Positions 16,156 to 25,522 of a DNA stretch of 64,000 nt are shown piece after piece (the stretch's first letter is position 1; every line of letters begins with the position of its first letter). The notes beneath the pieces are model-generated. The model saw nothing but the letters and a program-made list of their open reading frames with translations, was not told the origin of the DNA and ran no database searches. Location: assembly GCA_958443615.1 (NCBI GenBank), contig CAUCLI010000009.1, forward strand, positions 9,407-73,406, in the 5' to 3' direction. Made by a program: the position numbers and the translations under genes. The stretch is from an uncultured Collinsella sp. Lineage in GTDB: Bacteria; Actinomycetota; Coriobacteriia; Coriobacteriales; Coriobacteriaceae.

Positions 16156-17808
16156 CTACTCCTTGGAGTACCAGGCGATGCCCTCCTGAGTCCATCCACG
16201 GCCGGCAAGCACCTGGTACTCCCAGGCGTCTTTAGTGTAGTGGTGATCGAGGGTGCCACGATGGTACAGGCGATAGACCGGCTTGCCCTCGCCCTTGGGC
16301 GCAGAATACCAGGCAATACCCTCCTGCTTCCAGCCACGGCCACCAAGCACCTTGTACTCCCAGGCATCCATCGTATAGTGATGATTAAGCGTACCAGGAT
16401 GATACAGACGGTAAACCGGAACTCCGTGATCCTTGTCATCGGAATGCCAGGCAATGCCCTCCTGAATCCAACCACGAGCACCAAGCACCTGGTATTCATT
16501 CGCATCCATGGTGTAGTGATGGTCGAGCGTCGGGGCATAGTAGAGGCGGTACACCGTGCCCTCGGCATACGACAGACCGTAGTAATTGGCAATACCGTGC
16601 GCATCCGCGATGCCAAGCGACTGCAGCTTCGCATCGCTGTTCAGGAAGTTGTTGTAATCACTCCAATTGTCCAGAAACGCATGCTCCACGATGATCGCCG
16701 GCAGGTTGGACTTGCGCGCCTCGCGAATAATGCCGTAGTAATCGCCGTTGCTGCCATCGGGATAATCGAACTTCGGATCCGGATCGATCCAACGGAACCT
16801 GACACCGCGATTGGTCAAACCGAGCTTTTGCAGCTGTGCGAGAATCTGATTTCCCAGATCCGTACCAACGGCATGCGTCTCGTTGTTATAGCTCGCGTTG
16901 TGCGGCGCCCAAACCTCAGCGCCATAGGCATTACCAACACCGGTGGAGTTCAGGTGCAGGCTCACCAGCACATCGGCACCCTGGTTGAGCGCACGCTGTA
17001 CGCGCTCACGCAGCTCACTCGAGGAGCCCAGGCGATCATCGGGCGTCACGGTGAACACAGCGGTGACATTCTGGTACGTATCGAGCTCCGCCTTGCAGAA
17101 CTGCGCGATCTTCCACGTGGCATTCGCCTCAGAAGTGCCATTTGCGACGGCACCAGAACTCACGCCCACATGGCCCGGATCAAGCGCGATCACCAGCGGG
17201 CCGCTCTTCTCGGGGTTAGCCGCACGCGAACGACTCGCCGCCGCAACGGCAGCCGATGCCGCCTCCTCGATTGAGCCCGACTCCGTCAGCTCGTCGCCGC
17301 CATCGCCGGTATATACATGCAGGTCGGGGCCGCTTGCCACCTCGCCATCCGAATAGGCAAGCGCCACAGGCGCAACCGTATAGCTTCGATACGATTCATC
17401 GACCTCGGAAAGGTCGATCTCATAGGCGGTACCGTCCGCCTTGAACTGGAGGCGTGCCACCTCGCAGGAGCCCAATTCCGAGGGAACATAGGTAAACAGC
17501 AGGGCGTTGTCTTGCACGCCGGAAACCGTGCACGTCTGCTCGGCGCCTGCTTCATCCTGAACGGTCAGAACGGCCGCAGACACACCTGCGTGCTGCGAGA
17601 GCGACACGACGACGTTTTGTTCAGCACCCGCCTCAAGCTGAGCATTGTCGATATACAAAAACGAGATGGCGTCGATCGGTGAAAGCGGGGTCGCCTCAGC
17701 GAACTCCTCACCATACACCCTGCCGGCCGCCAACATCGCCGTCGAAGCAGCAACGAGCGAGGCCGACGCGAGGGCCCCGCGACGAGAAATGCACGTGTCT
17801 TGGGACAT
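16156..17808 (-). CDS. Secreted N-acetylmuramoyl-L-alanine amidase with three DUF5648 repeats
   Basis: 550 residues from ATG 17808 with GGGAGGGGA seven bases upstream. The N-terminus MSQDTCISRRGALASAS carries a twin-arginine motif, so Tat export is likely. Residues of about 55-200 are beta-rich and unassigned. The central Amidase_3 domain has IALDPGHVGVSSGA, LVSLHLNSTG and AIIVEHAFLDN, giving the zinc His/Glu/His ligands and the catalytic Glu. Three C-terminal DUF5648 repeats (VYRLYYAPTLDHHYT, GRGWTQEGIAWYS) are nearly the same as those in the next gene. It would cleave the peptide-glycan bond in the wall. The repeat blocks probably anchor the enzyme to the wall or its polysaccharide (inference). 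Confidence 0.9.
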   Translation of the reverse strand: MSQDTCISRRGALASASLVAASTAMLAAGRVYGEEFAEATPLSPIDAISFLYIDNAQLEAGAEQNVVVSLSQHAGVSAAVLTVQDEAGAEQTCTVSGVQDNALLFTYVPSELGSCEVARLQFKADGTAYEIDLSEVDESYRSYTVAPVALAYSDGEVASGPDLHVYTGDGGDELTESGSIEEAASAAVAAASRSRAANPEKSGPLVIALDPGHVGVSSGAVANGTSEANATWKIAQFCKAELDTYQNVTAVFTVTPDDRLGSSSELRERVQRALNQGADVLVSLHLNSTGVGNAYGAEVWAPHNASYNNETHAVGTDLGNQILAQLQKLGLTNRGVRFRWIDPDPKFDYPDGSNGDYYGIIREARKSNLPAIIVEHAFLDNWSDYNNFLNSDAKLQSLGIADAHGIANYYGLSYAEGTVYRLYYAPTLDHHYTMDANEYQVLGARGWIQEGIAWHSDDKDHGVPVYRLYHPGTLNHHYTMDAWEYKVLGGRGWKQEGIAWYSAPKGEGKPVYRLYHRGTLDHHYTKDAWEYQVLAGRGWTQEGIAWYSKE

Positions 17809-17967
17809 AGATCCCCTCCCGGTATAAAACGGATTGTCTCGACGTCTACATAAGCAAATGCACATATCTCAACAAAGTTAGACGAATCGACTTTACGAGA
17901 GGTGAAGCAACGATGGATAACACCAATCTTACAGAATGAGGACATCCATCGTCGTCCGGCGGCATCG

Positions 17968-19596
17968 CTACGGGAGCATGAGGGCGGCCGCACCAAAGCG
18001 CACCATGTAAAACACGTTAAGCACAACGTATGAGCTCATGAGTAGCATCGTCGGGTTCTTCCAGCGCACAACAAGGCCATTCGCGCACAACGCCATCAAC
18101 AGCAGCGGCAAAACGGGAAGGAAGTACCTGCCTTGCACACCGCGAATGACCAGTTCAGTATCGAACGTATGCCCAATGCACATCGAGAGCATAATTCCGC
18201 CAACGCATAAGCAGAACAATACCGCGCATGCGCCACGGAACAAGCCACGGCCACGCATGGTATCCGGCTTATCAGATTGCATGCACAGCACGCCGATCAC
18301 GGCATATGCGAGCATGAGAAGTGCAGGCGCTTCCAGATTCTCTTGAAGCCAACCTAGGCTACCGCCAAGCATCGTAAATACGTAATAGGCACTATAGGTA
18401 TCGAGAGTGCGCAAGAACAACTTTAATGTCATGGCCGGTTGAGAAAGCAGCAAGCCGATGCTGTAAAAATGCCCAACTTCATCACCGCGCATCTGCACCG
18501 TCGAAGCCGAGGAGGCTAGCTCCGAAACAGAGAGGAGGCGAAACGCCATAAGCGAACACGCCGCGACAGCGAAAATCCCTCCCTTGAAGATAAACGCCGA
18601 CTTTCGCGAAGAGAAGCGATGCGCAGGGATAAAAAGGACAAGCAAAATACCAACGGAATAGACGATCTTGCACGGCGCCACCGCGGCGGCCAATACAGCA
18701 ATCGGCACCAAGTCGCGGCCCCGCAAGCGACCCTTACCGTACACCGCCCGCAAGATGCAGGCAATTAGCAGCATGGAAAGCCCAATGATGCCCGAATCAT
18801 ATGAATACGAAGCCGCCAAATGCAGCGTCATGGGCAACAGGGAAGTTGCGACGATGGCATTTTTAAACACGGGGGCGATTTTATAGGCACCGAGTGCGCA
18901 CACCACGAAAACGATGATCGATCCGAAGCGGCCAAAGTAAAAGAGGGCAACCGGCCCGAGATCGAGCATGCGCGCCAGCACAACGCCGGCCACCGAGCCG
19001 ACCTTTGCGACAACGTTTTCCGAACCCAAACTGAAGTCGTATTCTTTCAGCTCTTTGGTACCTTCCGGGAAATCAACGGCACCGCTTGCCAAATCGCGAG
19101 TTGCACCATAGACCCCACGGCCAATTTCATACAGGCTTCCATCCTCAACCGCGCGCCACATCATGTAGTCGCATAGCTCTTTATCTGCAGCCCGCATGGG
19201 CATCGGATCTGAATCCAGGCCGTCGCCCTCGCCAAGCACTATATTTGACAACCAATATGTGGCGTAAAAATGATGTTGCTCATCTGGAGCGGAAAGGGGT
19301 GGAAACGCAATAGCGAACACGATGCAAAACGATGCGAGAACCGACCCAAAGACGATTATCTGACGCTTCTCACCATCCATACAGCCCGCAACAGCGCAGA
19401 ACACAAAGGCTGAGGCAACAAATGAAGCCAGTACCGCCGCAAACAGAAAGACAGTGGAGGCACATTCCTTGAACCAAAACCAAGACGCTAGCAGCAAGCA
19501 GGCACACACCGCCAGCGAAACGATGCATGCAGCGCGCTTTTCCTTTAGATAGCGCCCAATGGACGCATTTTCGACATCAACCACGTCAATCCCCAT
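17968..19596 (-). CDS. DUF2142-like multi-spanning membrane protein
   Basis: About 542 residues with some 11-13 hydrophobic segments. The motif SAPDEQHHFYATYWLSN in a loop after the third segment and the late RGVQGRYFLPVLPLLL are hallmarks of DUF2142, a GT-C-like family found in polysaccharide loci. It may use a polyprenyl-phosphate sugar to decorate surface glycan outside the membrane; this is inference from fold and context. The ATG at 19596 is chosen because the preceding open frame has no membrane character. It is followed by the amidase gene after 159 bases, which show no gene. Confidence 0.75.
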   Translation of the reverse strand: MGIDVVDVENASIGRYLKEKRAACIVSLAVCACLLLASWFWFKECASTVFLFAAVLASFVASAFVFCAVAGCMDGEKRQIIVFGSVLASFCIVFAIAFPPLSAPDEQHHFYATYWLSNIVLGEGDGLDSDPMPMRAADKELCDYMMWRAVEDGSLYEIGRGVYGATRDLASGAVDFPEGTKELKEYDFSLGSENVVAKVGSVAGVVLARMLDLGPVALFYFGRFGSIIVFVVCALGAYKIAPVFKNAIVATSLLPMTLHLAASYSYDSGIIGLSMLLIACILRAVYGKGRLRGRDLVPIAVLAAAVAPCKIVYSVGILLVLFIPAHRFSSRKSAFIFKGGIFAVAACSLMAFRLLSVSELASSASTVQMRGDEVGHFYSIGLLLSQPAMTLKLFLRTLDTYSAYYVFTMLGGSLGWLQENLEAPALLMLAYAVIGVLCMQSDKPDTMRGRGLFRGACAVLFCLCVGGIMLSMCIGHTFDTELVIRGVQGRYFLPVLPLLLMALCANGLVVRWKNPTMLLMSSYVVLNVFYMVRFGAAALMLP

Positions 19597-19725
19597 GCAA
19601 TTACGTCTCACAACACATGAACAGATCCATAGAAGTCTACAGGGCGCGCTCGTCGAGACTTCTGGCGGTCGCTGGTTTCCCACCGTGAAATCCCCGGGCA
19701 AGCGACCGCATTGGCGATCCTAAAA

Positions 19726-21498
19726 CTAGCGCACTCTTTGCAAGACCTTTCCCGCAGCATTTTCATACATCGTTTCAAACTCATCCAGGTGCGCCTCAAA
19801 TAATCGATAGGGACTTGACCCGGACAGCGTCGTCAACGATCCGCCATCCGCCGACGGATCAGGCTCATTAAGCATCAAAATGAACTCGGATGAGCTATAA
19901 ACTTCATTCAAATCGCCATCATCAAGATTCCAATAATAGGAATCGGTTGCACCTCGGCCCGCAATCGGCTCAAACCAATAAATATCAACATACGTGCCCA
20001 AAACAGCAAAAGAATGCATGTCGTTGTCTGAAAGCGCTTTGTCAAATCGCTCAAACAAGTCGATCTTATCCATTGAATATGGCTGCGTTGCAGCTACCTG
20101 CGTTCGATTGAATGTAGCAAGAGGCATCAATACATCAGAACCCGGAATTGGGTTGAAAATGGGAGCGACCCTTGAAGCCGAAGCGTCAAATCCCGTCATG
20201 CACATCGTAGCGACGGCAATCCATGGCGCCATCATGCATATTGCAACTTGAGTGTCCAACTTCAGAATGCGATACAACCCTCCCGCTGCAAATACAAAGA
20301 AGATGAGCCAAAGAGCAAAGTGCATCTTATAAAAATAGTAGCTGGAAATCCACCCCATAAGACCCAAGAGCAATGCTACAGCAGCATATACCAAAAAGAC
20401 AACAGCATGAATAACTGAAAAAGACCAACGCGAGCGCTTAACGGCAACGCAGAAGCCCAAAATCGCAAACGGCGCACAGAAGACGAAATCTATAAATAAG
20501 TTCTTATAGATTCCGCCCTCAGTTGCCAAGGCATCGGAAACCGAAAGATTAGAGAAGATGCCCAGGAAAACTATGAAGAAGCCAATGAGGACCGGAATGG
20601 CGAAAAAGGAAACCTCAACGAACATGAGGCGCTTGACTGAACGCGCCTCTTTCCACTCCGAGTAGGCAATATACACAAACAGGGCGAGGAAGACCGGAGG
20701 GGCGAACAGAGAGTAGGAGGTAACCACACCCAATGCGCCCAATGAGGCAGCAAGGTACCGTTTTGCCTTGCAATCGGTGCCCACGATGGCAAATAGGATA
20801 AGAGCGAGAAAGTTAACACCCGCCCCCAAATAGCAGAAGCCATAGACCATAACACTCAGCGGATAGCAAATAACATAAAGCGCGGAAATCAGAACGCCGA
20901 GCACTCGTGTAGACCGAGACGCGGTGTTTTTAATTACCGCATACAAAAGCAACCCCGAAAAATAGAGCGAAATGATGTCGGTCAGTATAAACACTTTGTA
21001 GAGCGGCACCTCAATTGACAGGCCCGACAACGCCTGGCTCAACATCGCCGTAAAGCTCCACCACGCGAATTGCCCCGAAACCATACCGCCGTCCACGATT
21101 TTCCACGTCTCAAAAATATGCCTTGATGGATCAGAGGCCGTGTAATGAATCTGAAAAGAAGGGCCAAACTGTTTAAATGCGCACAGGAACACAATAGCGC
21201 CCAGAACAAGCAGGGCAACTAAATCGATGGCATCAATCATCTGCTTCGCAGGCCTTGGGTGCACATCATTGCACACGCGCACAAGAACAAAAAGCAGAAG
21301 CATCTGAACGAAAGTAATTAGCTCAAGATGGACACTCAGTCCAACCATGCTCGACACGCCATACAGCACGCAATCAAAAGCTACAACGAGCATGACCCCT
21401 GGAACAAATGCGCTGGCAACAGTGCGCTTTTCAAATAAAAATGCGATGAGCACAGCGTCTACAAGAAAAGAGAGAAGCCATATAATCGAAACGAGCAT
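19726..21498 (-). CDS. Multi-spanning membrane protein, GT-C-like, unassigned
   Basis: 590 residues with about 12-14 membrane segments in the first 440 residues, then a soluble tail of 150 residues. The early loop HYTASDPSRHIFETWK contains a DPSRH acidic motif that, by position, resembles the catalytic loop of GT-C enzymes. The tail has IYWFEPIAGRGATDSYYW. I do not recognise the family with certainty. The base composition is clearly lower in G+C than its neighbours, as in other variable genes of this locus. It could be a glycan-modifying transferase or a polymerase of the Wzy type. Confidence 0.7.
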   Translation of the reverse strand: MLVSIIWLLSFLVDAVLIAFLFEKRTVASAFVPGVMLVVAFDCVLYGVSSMVGLSVHLELITFVQMLLLFVLVRVCNDVHPRPAKQMIDAIDLVALLVLGAIVFLCAFKQFGPSFQIHYTASDPSRHIFETWKIVDGGMVSGQFAWWSFTAMLSQALSGLSIEVPLYKVFILTDIISLYFSGLLLYAVIKNTASRSTRVLGVLISALYVICYPLSVMVYGFCYLGAGVNFLALILFAIVGTDCKAKRYLAASLGALGVVTSYSLFAPPVFLALFVYIAYSEWKEARSVKRLMFVEVSFFAIPVLIGFFIVFLGIFSNLSVSDALATEGGIYKNLFIDFVFCAPFAILGFCVAVKRSRWSFSVIHAVVFLVYAAVALLLGLMGWISSYYFYKMHFALWLIFFVFAAGGLYRILKLDTQVAICMMAPWIAVATMCMTGFDASASRVAPIFNPIPGSDVLMPLATFNRTQVAATQPYSMDKIDLFERFDKALSDNDMHSFAVLGTYVDIYWFEPIAGRGATDSYYWNLDDGDLNEVYSSSEFILMLNEPDPSADGGSLTTLSGSSPYRLFEAHLDEFETMYENAAGKVLQRVR

Positions 21499-21530
21499 CT
21501 ACGCCACCTCGTAAAACACGACACAGCAGG

Positions 21531-21554
21531 CGACCCAGCTCAATAGCTGGGTCG
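21531..21554 (-). terminator. Hairpin after the epimerase gene
   Basis: A perfect 10-bp inverted repeat (CGACCCAGCT with AGCTGGGTCG, 4-base loop) lies between the epimerase stop at 21571 and the membrane-protein start at 21498. On the minus strand a GTTTTA follows only about 12 bases later, so it is a weak or non-canonical terminator. Confidence 0.45.
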
Positions 21555-21570
21555 TCGACATAAGAAATAT

Positions 21571-22401
21571 CTACCCCAAAATCCGTTGGATTTTGCTCGC
21601 ATCGCCCCACACGCCCGGAGAATCATAGGGGCGATCGGGGAAGGCGCCATACTCAAGCTGAATATCGAGATGATTATCTCGGATAAAGCCCTCGATCTGC
21701 TCGGCAAGGGATACCGGCTTACCGGAACAGCAGTTGATGATACCCAGCACTTCATCTTGCATGGTGGCTGCGGCGATCATATGGGCGAGCTCGGCGACCG
21801 GCGTAAAATCGTACTTGTTCTTACCCGTGGTAAACGGGAAAGTCTTTTGACCCGCCCGCGCTGCTCGCAACAGCTTGCCGAAAATCGACTGCGACTGGGC
21901 GTCGTCGCCATAGATGTAAAACCCGCGCAGCCACTGGAGCGCAAAGCCCTTGCGCCCCGACTCAATCTCGAGAGCACGGCGCAGGGCGTCCTTAGCCACG
22001 CCATACGCCGAAAGCGGTTTGCACGGCGTGTCCTCCGTGATGGCGCCCTCCCAGTAACCGACCTCATGCATGGAGCCCATGACGGCAACACGGCCAACGC
22101 CAGCGTCGATCATCTTGTGCAAAAAGAGGTAATGGCCCGACAAATCCCCCATGTGGGTCGGGGCATTGTGATCAAAGCCGTTGCGCCATGCAAGATGCAG
22201 GCAAACCTCGGGCATCTCGTCAAACAGCTCCACAGGGGCAAACGACGGGTCGAACACATCGACCTGCATCCACCGGGCTCGCGGGTCGCCACCCTCAACG
22301 CAAAGGTCAAGGGCATATACGCATGCGCCCATATCGCACAGCGCAGTGACAACGTGGCGGCCGATATATCCGTTCGCGCCCGTAACGGCAATTGAAAGCA
22401 T
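21571..22401 (-). CDS. NAD-dependent epimerase/dehydratase
   Basis: 276 residues of the extended SDR family. SIAVTGANGYIGRHVV is the Rossmann NAD(P) motif, CLHLAWRNG and AVMGSMHEVGYWEG follow, and the catalytic Tyr-x3-Lys is in LSAYGVAKDALRR. It would change a nucleotide-sugar for the surface glycan; related enzymes make CDP- or dTDP-deoxy sugars. The substrate is not evident. It follows the GT2 gene at 22476-23276 by 74 bases on the same strand. The family is shorter than RmlB and lacks its Thr-Asp-Glu triad. Confidence 0.88.
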   Translation of the reverse strand: MLSIAVTGANGYIGRHVVTALCDMGACVYALDLCVEGGDPRARWMQVDVFDPSFAPVELFDEMPEVCLHLAWRNGFDHNAPTHMGDLSGHYLFLHKMIDAGVGRVAVMGSMHEVGYWEGAITEDTPCKPLSAYGVAKDALRRALEIESGRKGFALQWLRGFYIYGDDAQSQSIFGKLLRAARAGQKTFPFTTGKNKYDFTPVAELAHMIAAATMQDEVLGIINCCSGKPVSLAEQIEGFIRDNHLDIQLEYGAFPDRPYDSPGVWGDASKIQRILG

Positions 22402-22475
22402 GGGGGCACCTTTTCCCTAGTGTCAGATTCATCCTACTATTTTAGCGTGCCCAGGCACGCCAGCATGAAACCAAC

Positions 22476-23276
22476 CTACAAAGCATTGCTCTTCTCACTC
22501 AACGCATAGACCTTATTCACGAGCTTTGCAATGGGGCGCGGCCACAACGAAGAAAGGATCTCGAGATCTTCGCCCTTGCGAATATCCTCACCCAAGTTGA
22601 GCGACGTTGCAGACTCCGCATAGATGCGATGTCCCACAAGCGCCTCGGGCACATAGACGAATCGTCCGTCCATACGCGCGAAATCCACCCAAGTCTTGTA
22701 GTCACAGCTATTCTTGTATGTCGTGTCGAACGGCGATGCACCCAGGTTCTGCTTCACCAGCGTCACCGCAGGGCAGCAGATAGGGTCGCCCAAACTCAGA
22801 ATGCGCTTTTTCACAAACGTGCTGCCGTTGCAGCAACGATGCGCCAGCGGCGCATTCATAACGCGCTTGATGCGCAGCAGCGTGTTGTTGTCAACGCGTT
22901 CTCCGTCGCGCATCTCAAAGTAGTCGGTGAAGCCGATGAGCAGCTCGCTGGCATCATAGGCGTTCAGGGCCGCCAGCATGCGCGCGACGAACGTCGGATC
23001 GTAATAGTCATCTTGATGCGCCATGGTAACGAGCGGCGTCTCGGCGGCATCGTAGCCGTAATTCCAGTCGTCGCCGGCAAGGTGCGGATGAGGATTGACG
23101 ACCATGGGAACTTGATAGGTGTCGCATACCTCGCGCAGGTAATCGTTGGGCGTCGAGGTGGACAGGATGACACGAGTGGCAACGGTTTGCGCCTGCAGCG
23201 ATGCGATCGTACCCCCGATGTAGGGATTCTCCTTATAGGCACAAACAACAAACGTATGGTCTTGCGGGGTAAACAT
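22476..23276 (-). CDS. GT2-like glycosyltransferase
   Basis: 266 residues. The N-terminus TFVVCAYKENPYIGG is a variant GT-A start, followed by STPNDYLREVCDTYQ and VTMAHQDDYYDPTFV as the acidic metal site. The late HRIYAESATS and LGEDIRKGEDLEIL segments recur in uncharacterised transferases of Gram-positive wall clusters. It is compact, with no membrane segment, so it acts at the cytoplasmic face. It sits between the acetyltransferase and epimerase genes. The sugar is unknown. Confidence 0.8.
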   Translation of the reverse strand: MFTPQDHTFVVCAYKENPYIGGTIASLQAQTVATRVILSTSTPNDYLREVCDTYQVPMVVNPHPHLAGDDWNYGYDAAETPLVTMAHQDDYYDPTFVARMLAALNAYDASELLIGFTDYFEMRDGERVDNNTLLRIKRVMNAPLAHRCCNGSTFVKKRILSLGDPICCPAVTLVKQNLGASPFDTTYKNSCDYKTWVDFARMDGRFVYVPEALVGHRIYAESATSLNLGEDIRKGEDLEILSSLWPRPIAKLVNKVYALSEKSNAL

Positions 23277-23299
23277 CTATCTATTCCCTCATCTTTTCG

Positions 23300-23890
23300 T
23301 TACACACGGACCCAAGAGGACGATTCTTCGACAAATTGTTTTACGACGCGCGCCGGAATGCCAACGGCGACGCTGTTGGCGGGCAGTGACTTGCACACAA
23401 CGGCTCCCGAGCCAACGATGCAGCCATCTCCAATCGTGACACCTGGAAGCACCACGACGTTCTCCCCCAGCCACACGCGATCGCCAATCGTAACCGGCTC
23501 TGCGTCGAGCGGGCGGTCAGCCGGACGCGTGCAGGGTGCGCTGCCGCCCGCACCGTACGAGCCATGGCTCGTATCGCTCACGAACACCTTCGACGCAAAC
23601 AGACAGTCATCGCCAATACTCAAGCGAGACGATGAGACGAGGTGAACGTTATCGCCAATTTGGCAGCGCTCCCCCATCTCGATGCAGCCGCTCCCAAACA
23701 CCTCGATACGGCAATTGCGACCCGTGGAGAGCCCACAGCCGAAGTGAAAGTCCTTCTTTTGCCGAATGCAAATGGGCCTTCTCACCAGCATGGCACCTGG
23801 GTAGAACAGCTTCGTCATCACAAACGACCAGCCCATGCGAGCGATGTCCGCAACCGAATACGTCTTTAGCTCATGCAAGATGCCATTCAT
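23300..23890 (-). CDS. Hexapeptide-repeat acyltransferase
   Basis: 196 residues from ATG 23890, which overlaps the flippase stop as ATGA. From about residue 70 the left-handed beta-helix pattern is plain (CIEMGERCQIGDNVHL, LSIGDDCLF, VTIGDRVWLGENVVVLPGV, GDGCIVGSGAVV). SDTSHGSYG holds the probable catalytic His. Such enzymes move an acetyl group from acetyl-CoA to a sugar hydroxyl or amine, here probably a glycan precursor. In-frame starts upstream of 23890 would lie within the flippase gene and are rejected. Confidence 0.87.
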   Translation of the reverse strand: MNGILHELKTYSVADIARMGWSFVMTKLFYPGAMLVRRPICIRQKKDFHFGCGLSTGRNCRIEVFGSGCIEMGERCQIGDNVHLVSSSRLSIGDDCLFASKVFVSDTSHGSYGAGGSAPCTRPADRPLDAEPVTIGDRVWLGENVVVLPGVTIGDGCIVGSGAVVCKSLPANSVAVGIPARVVKQFVEESSSWVRV

Positions 23891-25155
23891 GCCGCATCGC
23901 CCCCAACAGTCGCCGGCCGGGCATTGCGCACCTGCCAGGTAAACGCACCAAAACATATGACAAGGCCAACGCCGAACGCCGCTATGACCGTGCAGGTGAT
24001 GCCGTTCGCATCAAGCGCCTCAATCATCGGGCGCGATGCGACGATGGAGATGAGCAGCGCCGACGCATTGGCAACGAGAGCCGCACGCAAGCTCCGCATG
24101 ACGATGAGGACATCGAACATGAAGGCGAACATCGTCGTGACCGCCGTGGCAATCAGTGCAGGGGTCAGGAGATACACGCTGCCCCTGATCGATTCGCCAT
24201 ACACGAAGGTCAAAACGGGCTCACCGAACAGCTCGCTTGCCAACACGCCAGCCGCCGCCACCACGAGAATCGCAACGAACACCGAGCCGATGCCCCGTAG
24301 AAACGCAGCAAGATCTCGGTCGGACCATCGCTGGGCAATACCCCCGAGCAACGGGTTGTACAAATACGATGCGGCGACCTGGACGAGGACCGTTGGAGTG
24401 GCAACGGCCGCATACATGCCCAGCGCCTCGGCGCCGCGAAGGACCTCGAACTGCTGACGCGCAACGGACACGACCGCACCGTAACATACCAGCGTGATGA
24501 CGGCGGGCAGATAGCGCTTCAACAACTCGAGAACCCGCGCGCACGCAATGCGCGGACGCGCAGACGCCAGGGCGTTGGCCTTGCGATAATCATAGAGAAG
24601 CGTCACCGACGCGCACACGAAGGCGACGGCGATGATCGCGATGTTGATGTTGTCGCACAAAGCCAGGGCGGCGGAAAACGCGATGACCGAGCATATGCCG
24701 CGCACGGCCTGCGAAATCCCGATATAGTCCATGCGCATCGCCTTTTGATCGATGGCATAGAACACGCAGCAAAACGATTCATCGGCCTTGAACAGCAGCC
24801 AGAAAACCGTTGAGATGACCAGGGCCGTAGACGATGCGGTCGCAATCAGATAGACGAGCATGGGAATAAATCCCAAGATGACCGTCACGATCCGGAAACC
24901 CACATACTCCTCGGATGAGTACTCGTCATGCACGTCGGACACCTGGATCGTCCGCATGTTGTAGGTGGCCAGCGGATAATAGATGTTGCCGACTGCCATG
25001 GCAAACGCCAGGACGCCTGAGTTGTCGTAACCAGAGGAGAACACCACCACGGCAACGGTCATCGCCCATTGGCACGCCTGGTAAATCAAACAGCCAATCG
25101 AGTTCCAAAGCATATTCTGCTTAACGGAGAGCTGCTTTGAACCGCTAGCACTCAT
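23887..25155 (-). CDS. Polysaccharide flippase, Wzx-type
   Basis: About 422 residues with 12 or more hydrophobic segments and few charged loops. The N-terminus QLSVKQNMLWNSIGCLIYQ is the usual first-helix start of MATE/MOP-type O-antigen and teichuronic flippases; ASYLYNPLLGGIAQRWSDRD in the middle and DVLIVMRSLRAA late also fit. It would flip undecaprenyl-linked repeat units. The ATG at 25155 overlaps the DUF2304 gene end by 11 bases. A flippase as well as Wzm/Wzt in one locus implies two glycans or a recent swap of the export route. Confidence 0.82.
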   Translation of the reverse strand: MSASGSKQLSVKQNMLWNSIGCLIYQACQWAMTVAVVVFSSGYDNSGVLAFAMAVGNIYYPLATYNMRTIQVSDVHDEYSSEEYVGFRIVTVILGFIPMLVYLIATASSTALVISTVFWLLFKADESFCCVFYAIDQKAMRMDYIGISQAVRGICSVIAFSAALALCDNINIAIIAVAFVCASVTLLYDYRKANALASARPRIACARVLELLKRYLPAVITLVCYGAVVSVARQQFEVLRGAEALGMYAAVATPTVLVQVAASYLYNPLLGGIAQRWSDRDLAAFLRGIGSVFVAILVVAAAGVLASELFGEPVLTFVYGESIRGSVYLLTPALIATAVTTMFAFMFDVLIVMRSLRAALVANASALLISIVASRPMIEALDANGITCTVIAAFGVGLVICFGAFTWQVRNARPATVGGDAA

Positions 25156-25513
25156 GGTCGTCGTGCCCCCGTGCATCACGGTTGATCTCACACTCAATGA
25201 TGGCGATCCGCTGCGTCAGATTCTTGATCGCAGTTGCCTGCTTGCTCACAATCGCACTCAAGGAAAGCGCAATGAGCAGCAAGAACATAAACCCGGTGAA
25301 GAAAATGAAATTGGATGTCGTCTCAAAACCCATCATCCGCCCAAGCGTGAACAGCGGATCGGGCATCAGCGCCAGTACCAGAACCGTGGCGCCAAGAGCG
25401 AGCCATAACAGCGAATATTTCAGTTGCAAGCGTTCGTGCTTCACTAAATGAATAACGTATACAAATAATAGCAGGCAGGCGACCGCTGCCACAAAACGCA
25501 AAGCATCCGACAC
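25145..25513 (-). CDS. DUF2304 small membrane protein
   Basis: 122 residues with three hydrophobic segments (FVAAVACLLLFVYVIHLV, YSLLWLALGATVLVLALM, NFIFFTGFMFLLLIALSLS) and a short charged C-terminal tail. The linker RLQLKYSLLW and the length fit DUF2304, which is commonly found next to DPM1-like glycosyltransferases in surface-glycan loci. It may help present polyprenyl-phosphate sugar or regulate the neighbouring GT2; no reaction is known. It lies 9 bases after the DPM1-like gene. Confidence 0.82.
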   Translation of the reverse strand: MSDALRFVAAVACLLLFVYVIHLVKHERLQLKYSLLWLALGATVLVLALMPDPLFTLGRMMGFETTSNFIFFTGFMFLLLIALSLSAIVSKQATAIKNLTQRIAIIECEINRDARGHDDHEC

Positions 25514-25522
25514 GATAGCTCC

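Noticed and set aside
15068..17808. Periodic DNA repeats that could suggest a CRISPR or minisatellite
   Set aside because: The period is about 135 or more bases and in frame; the repeats are protein repeats of DUF5648 type.
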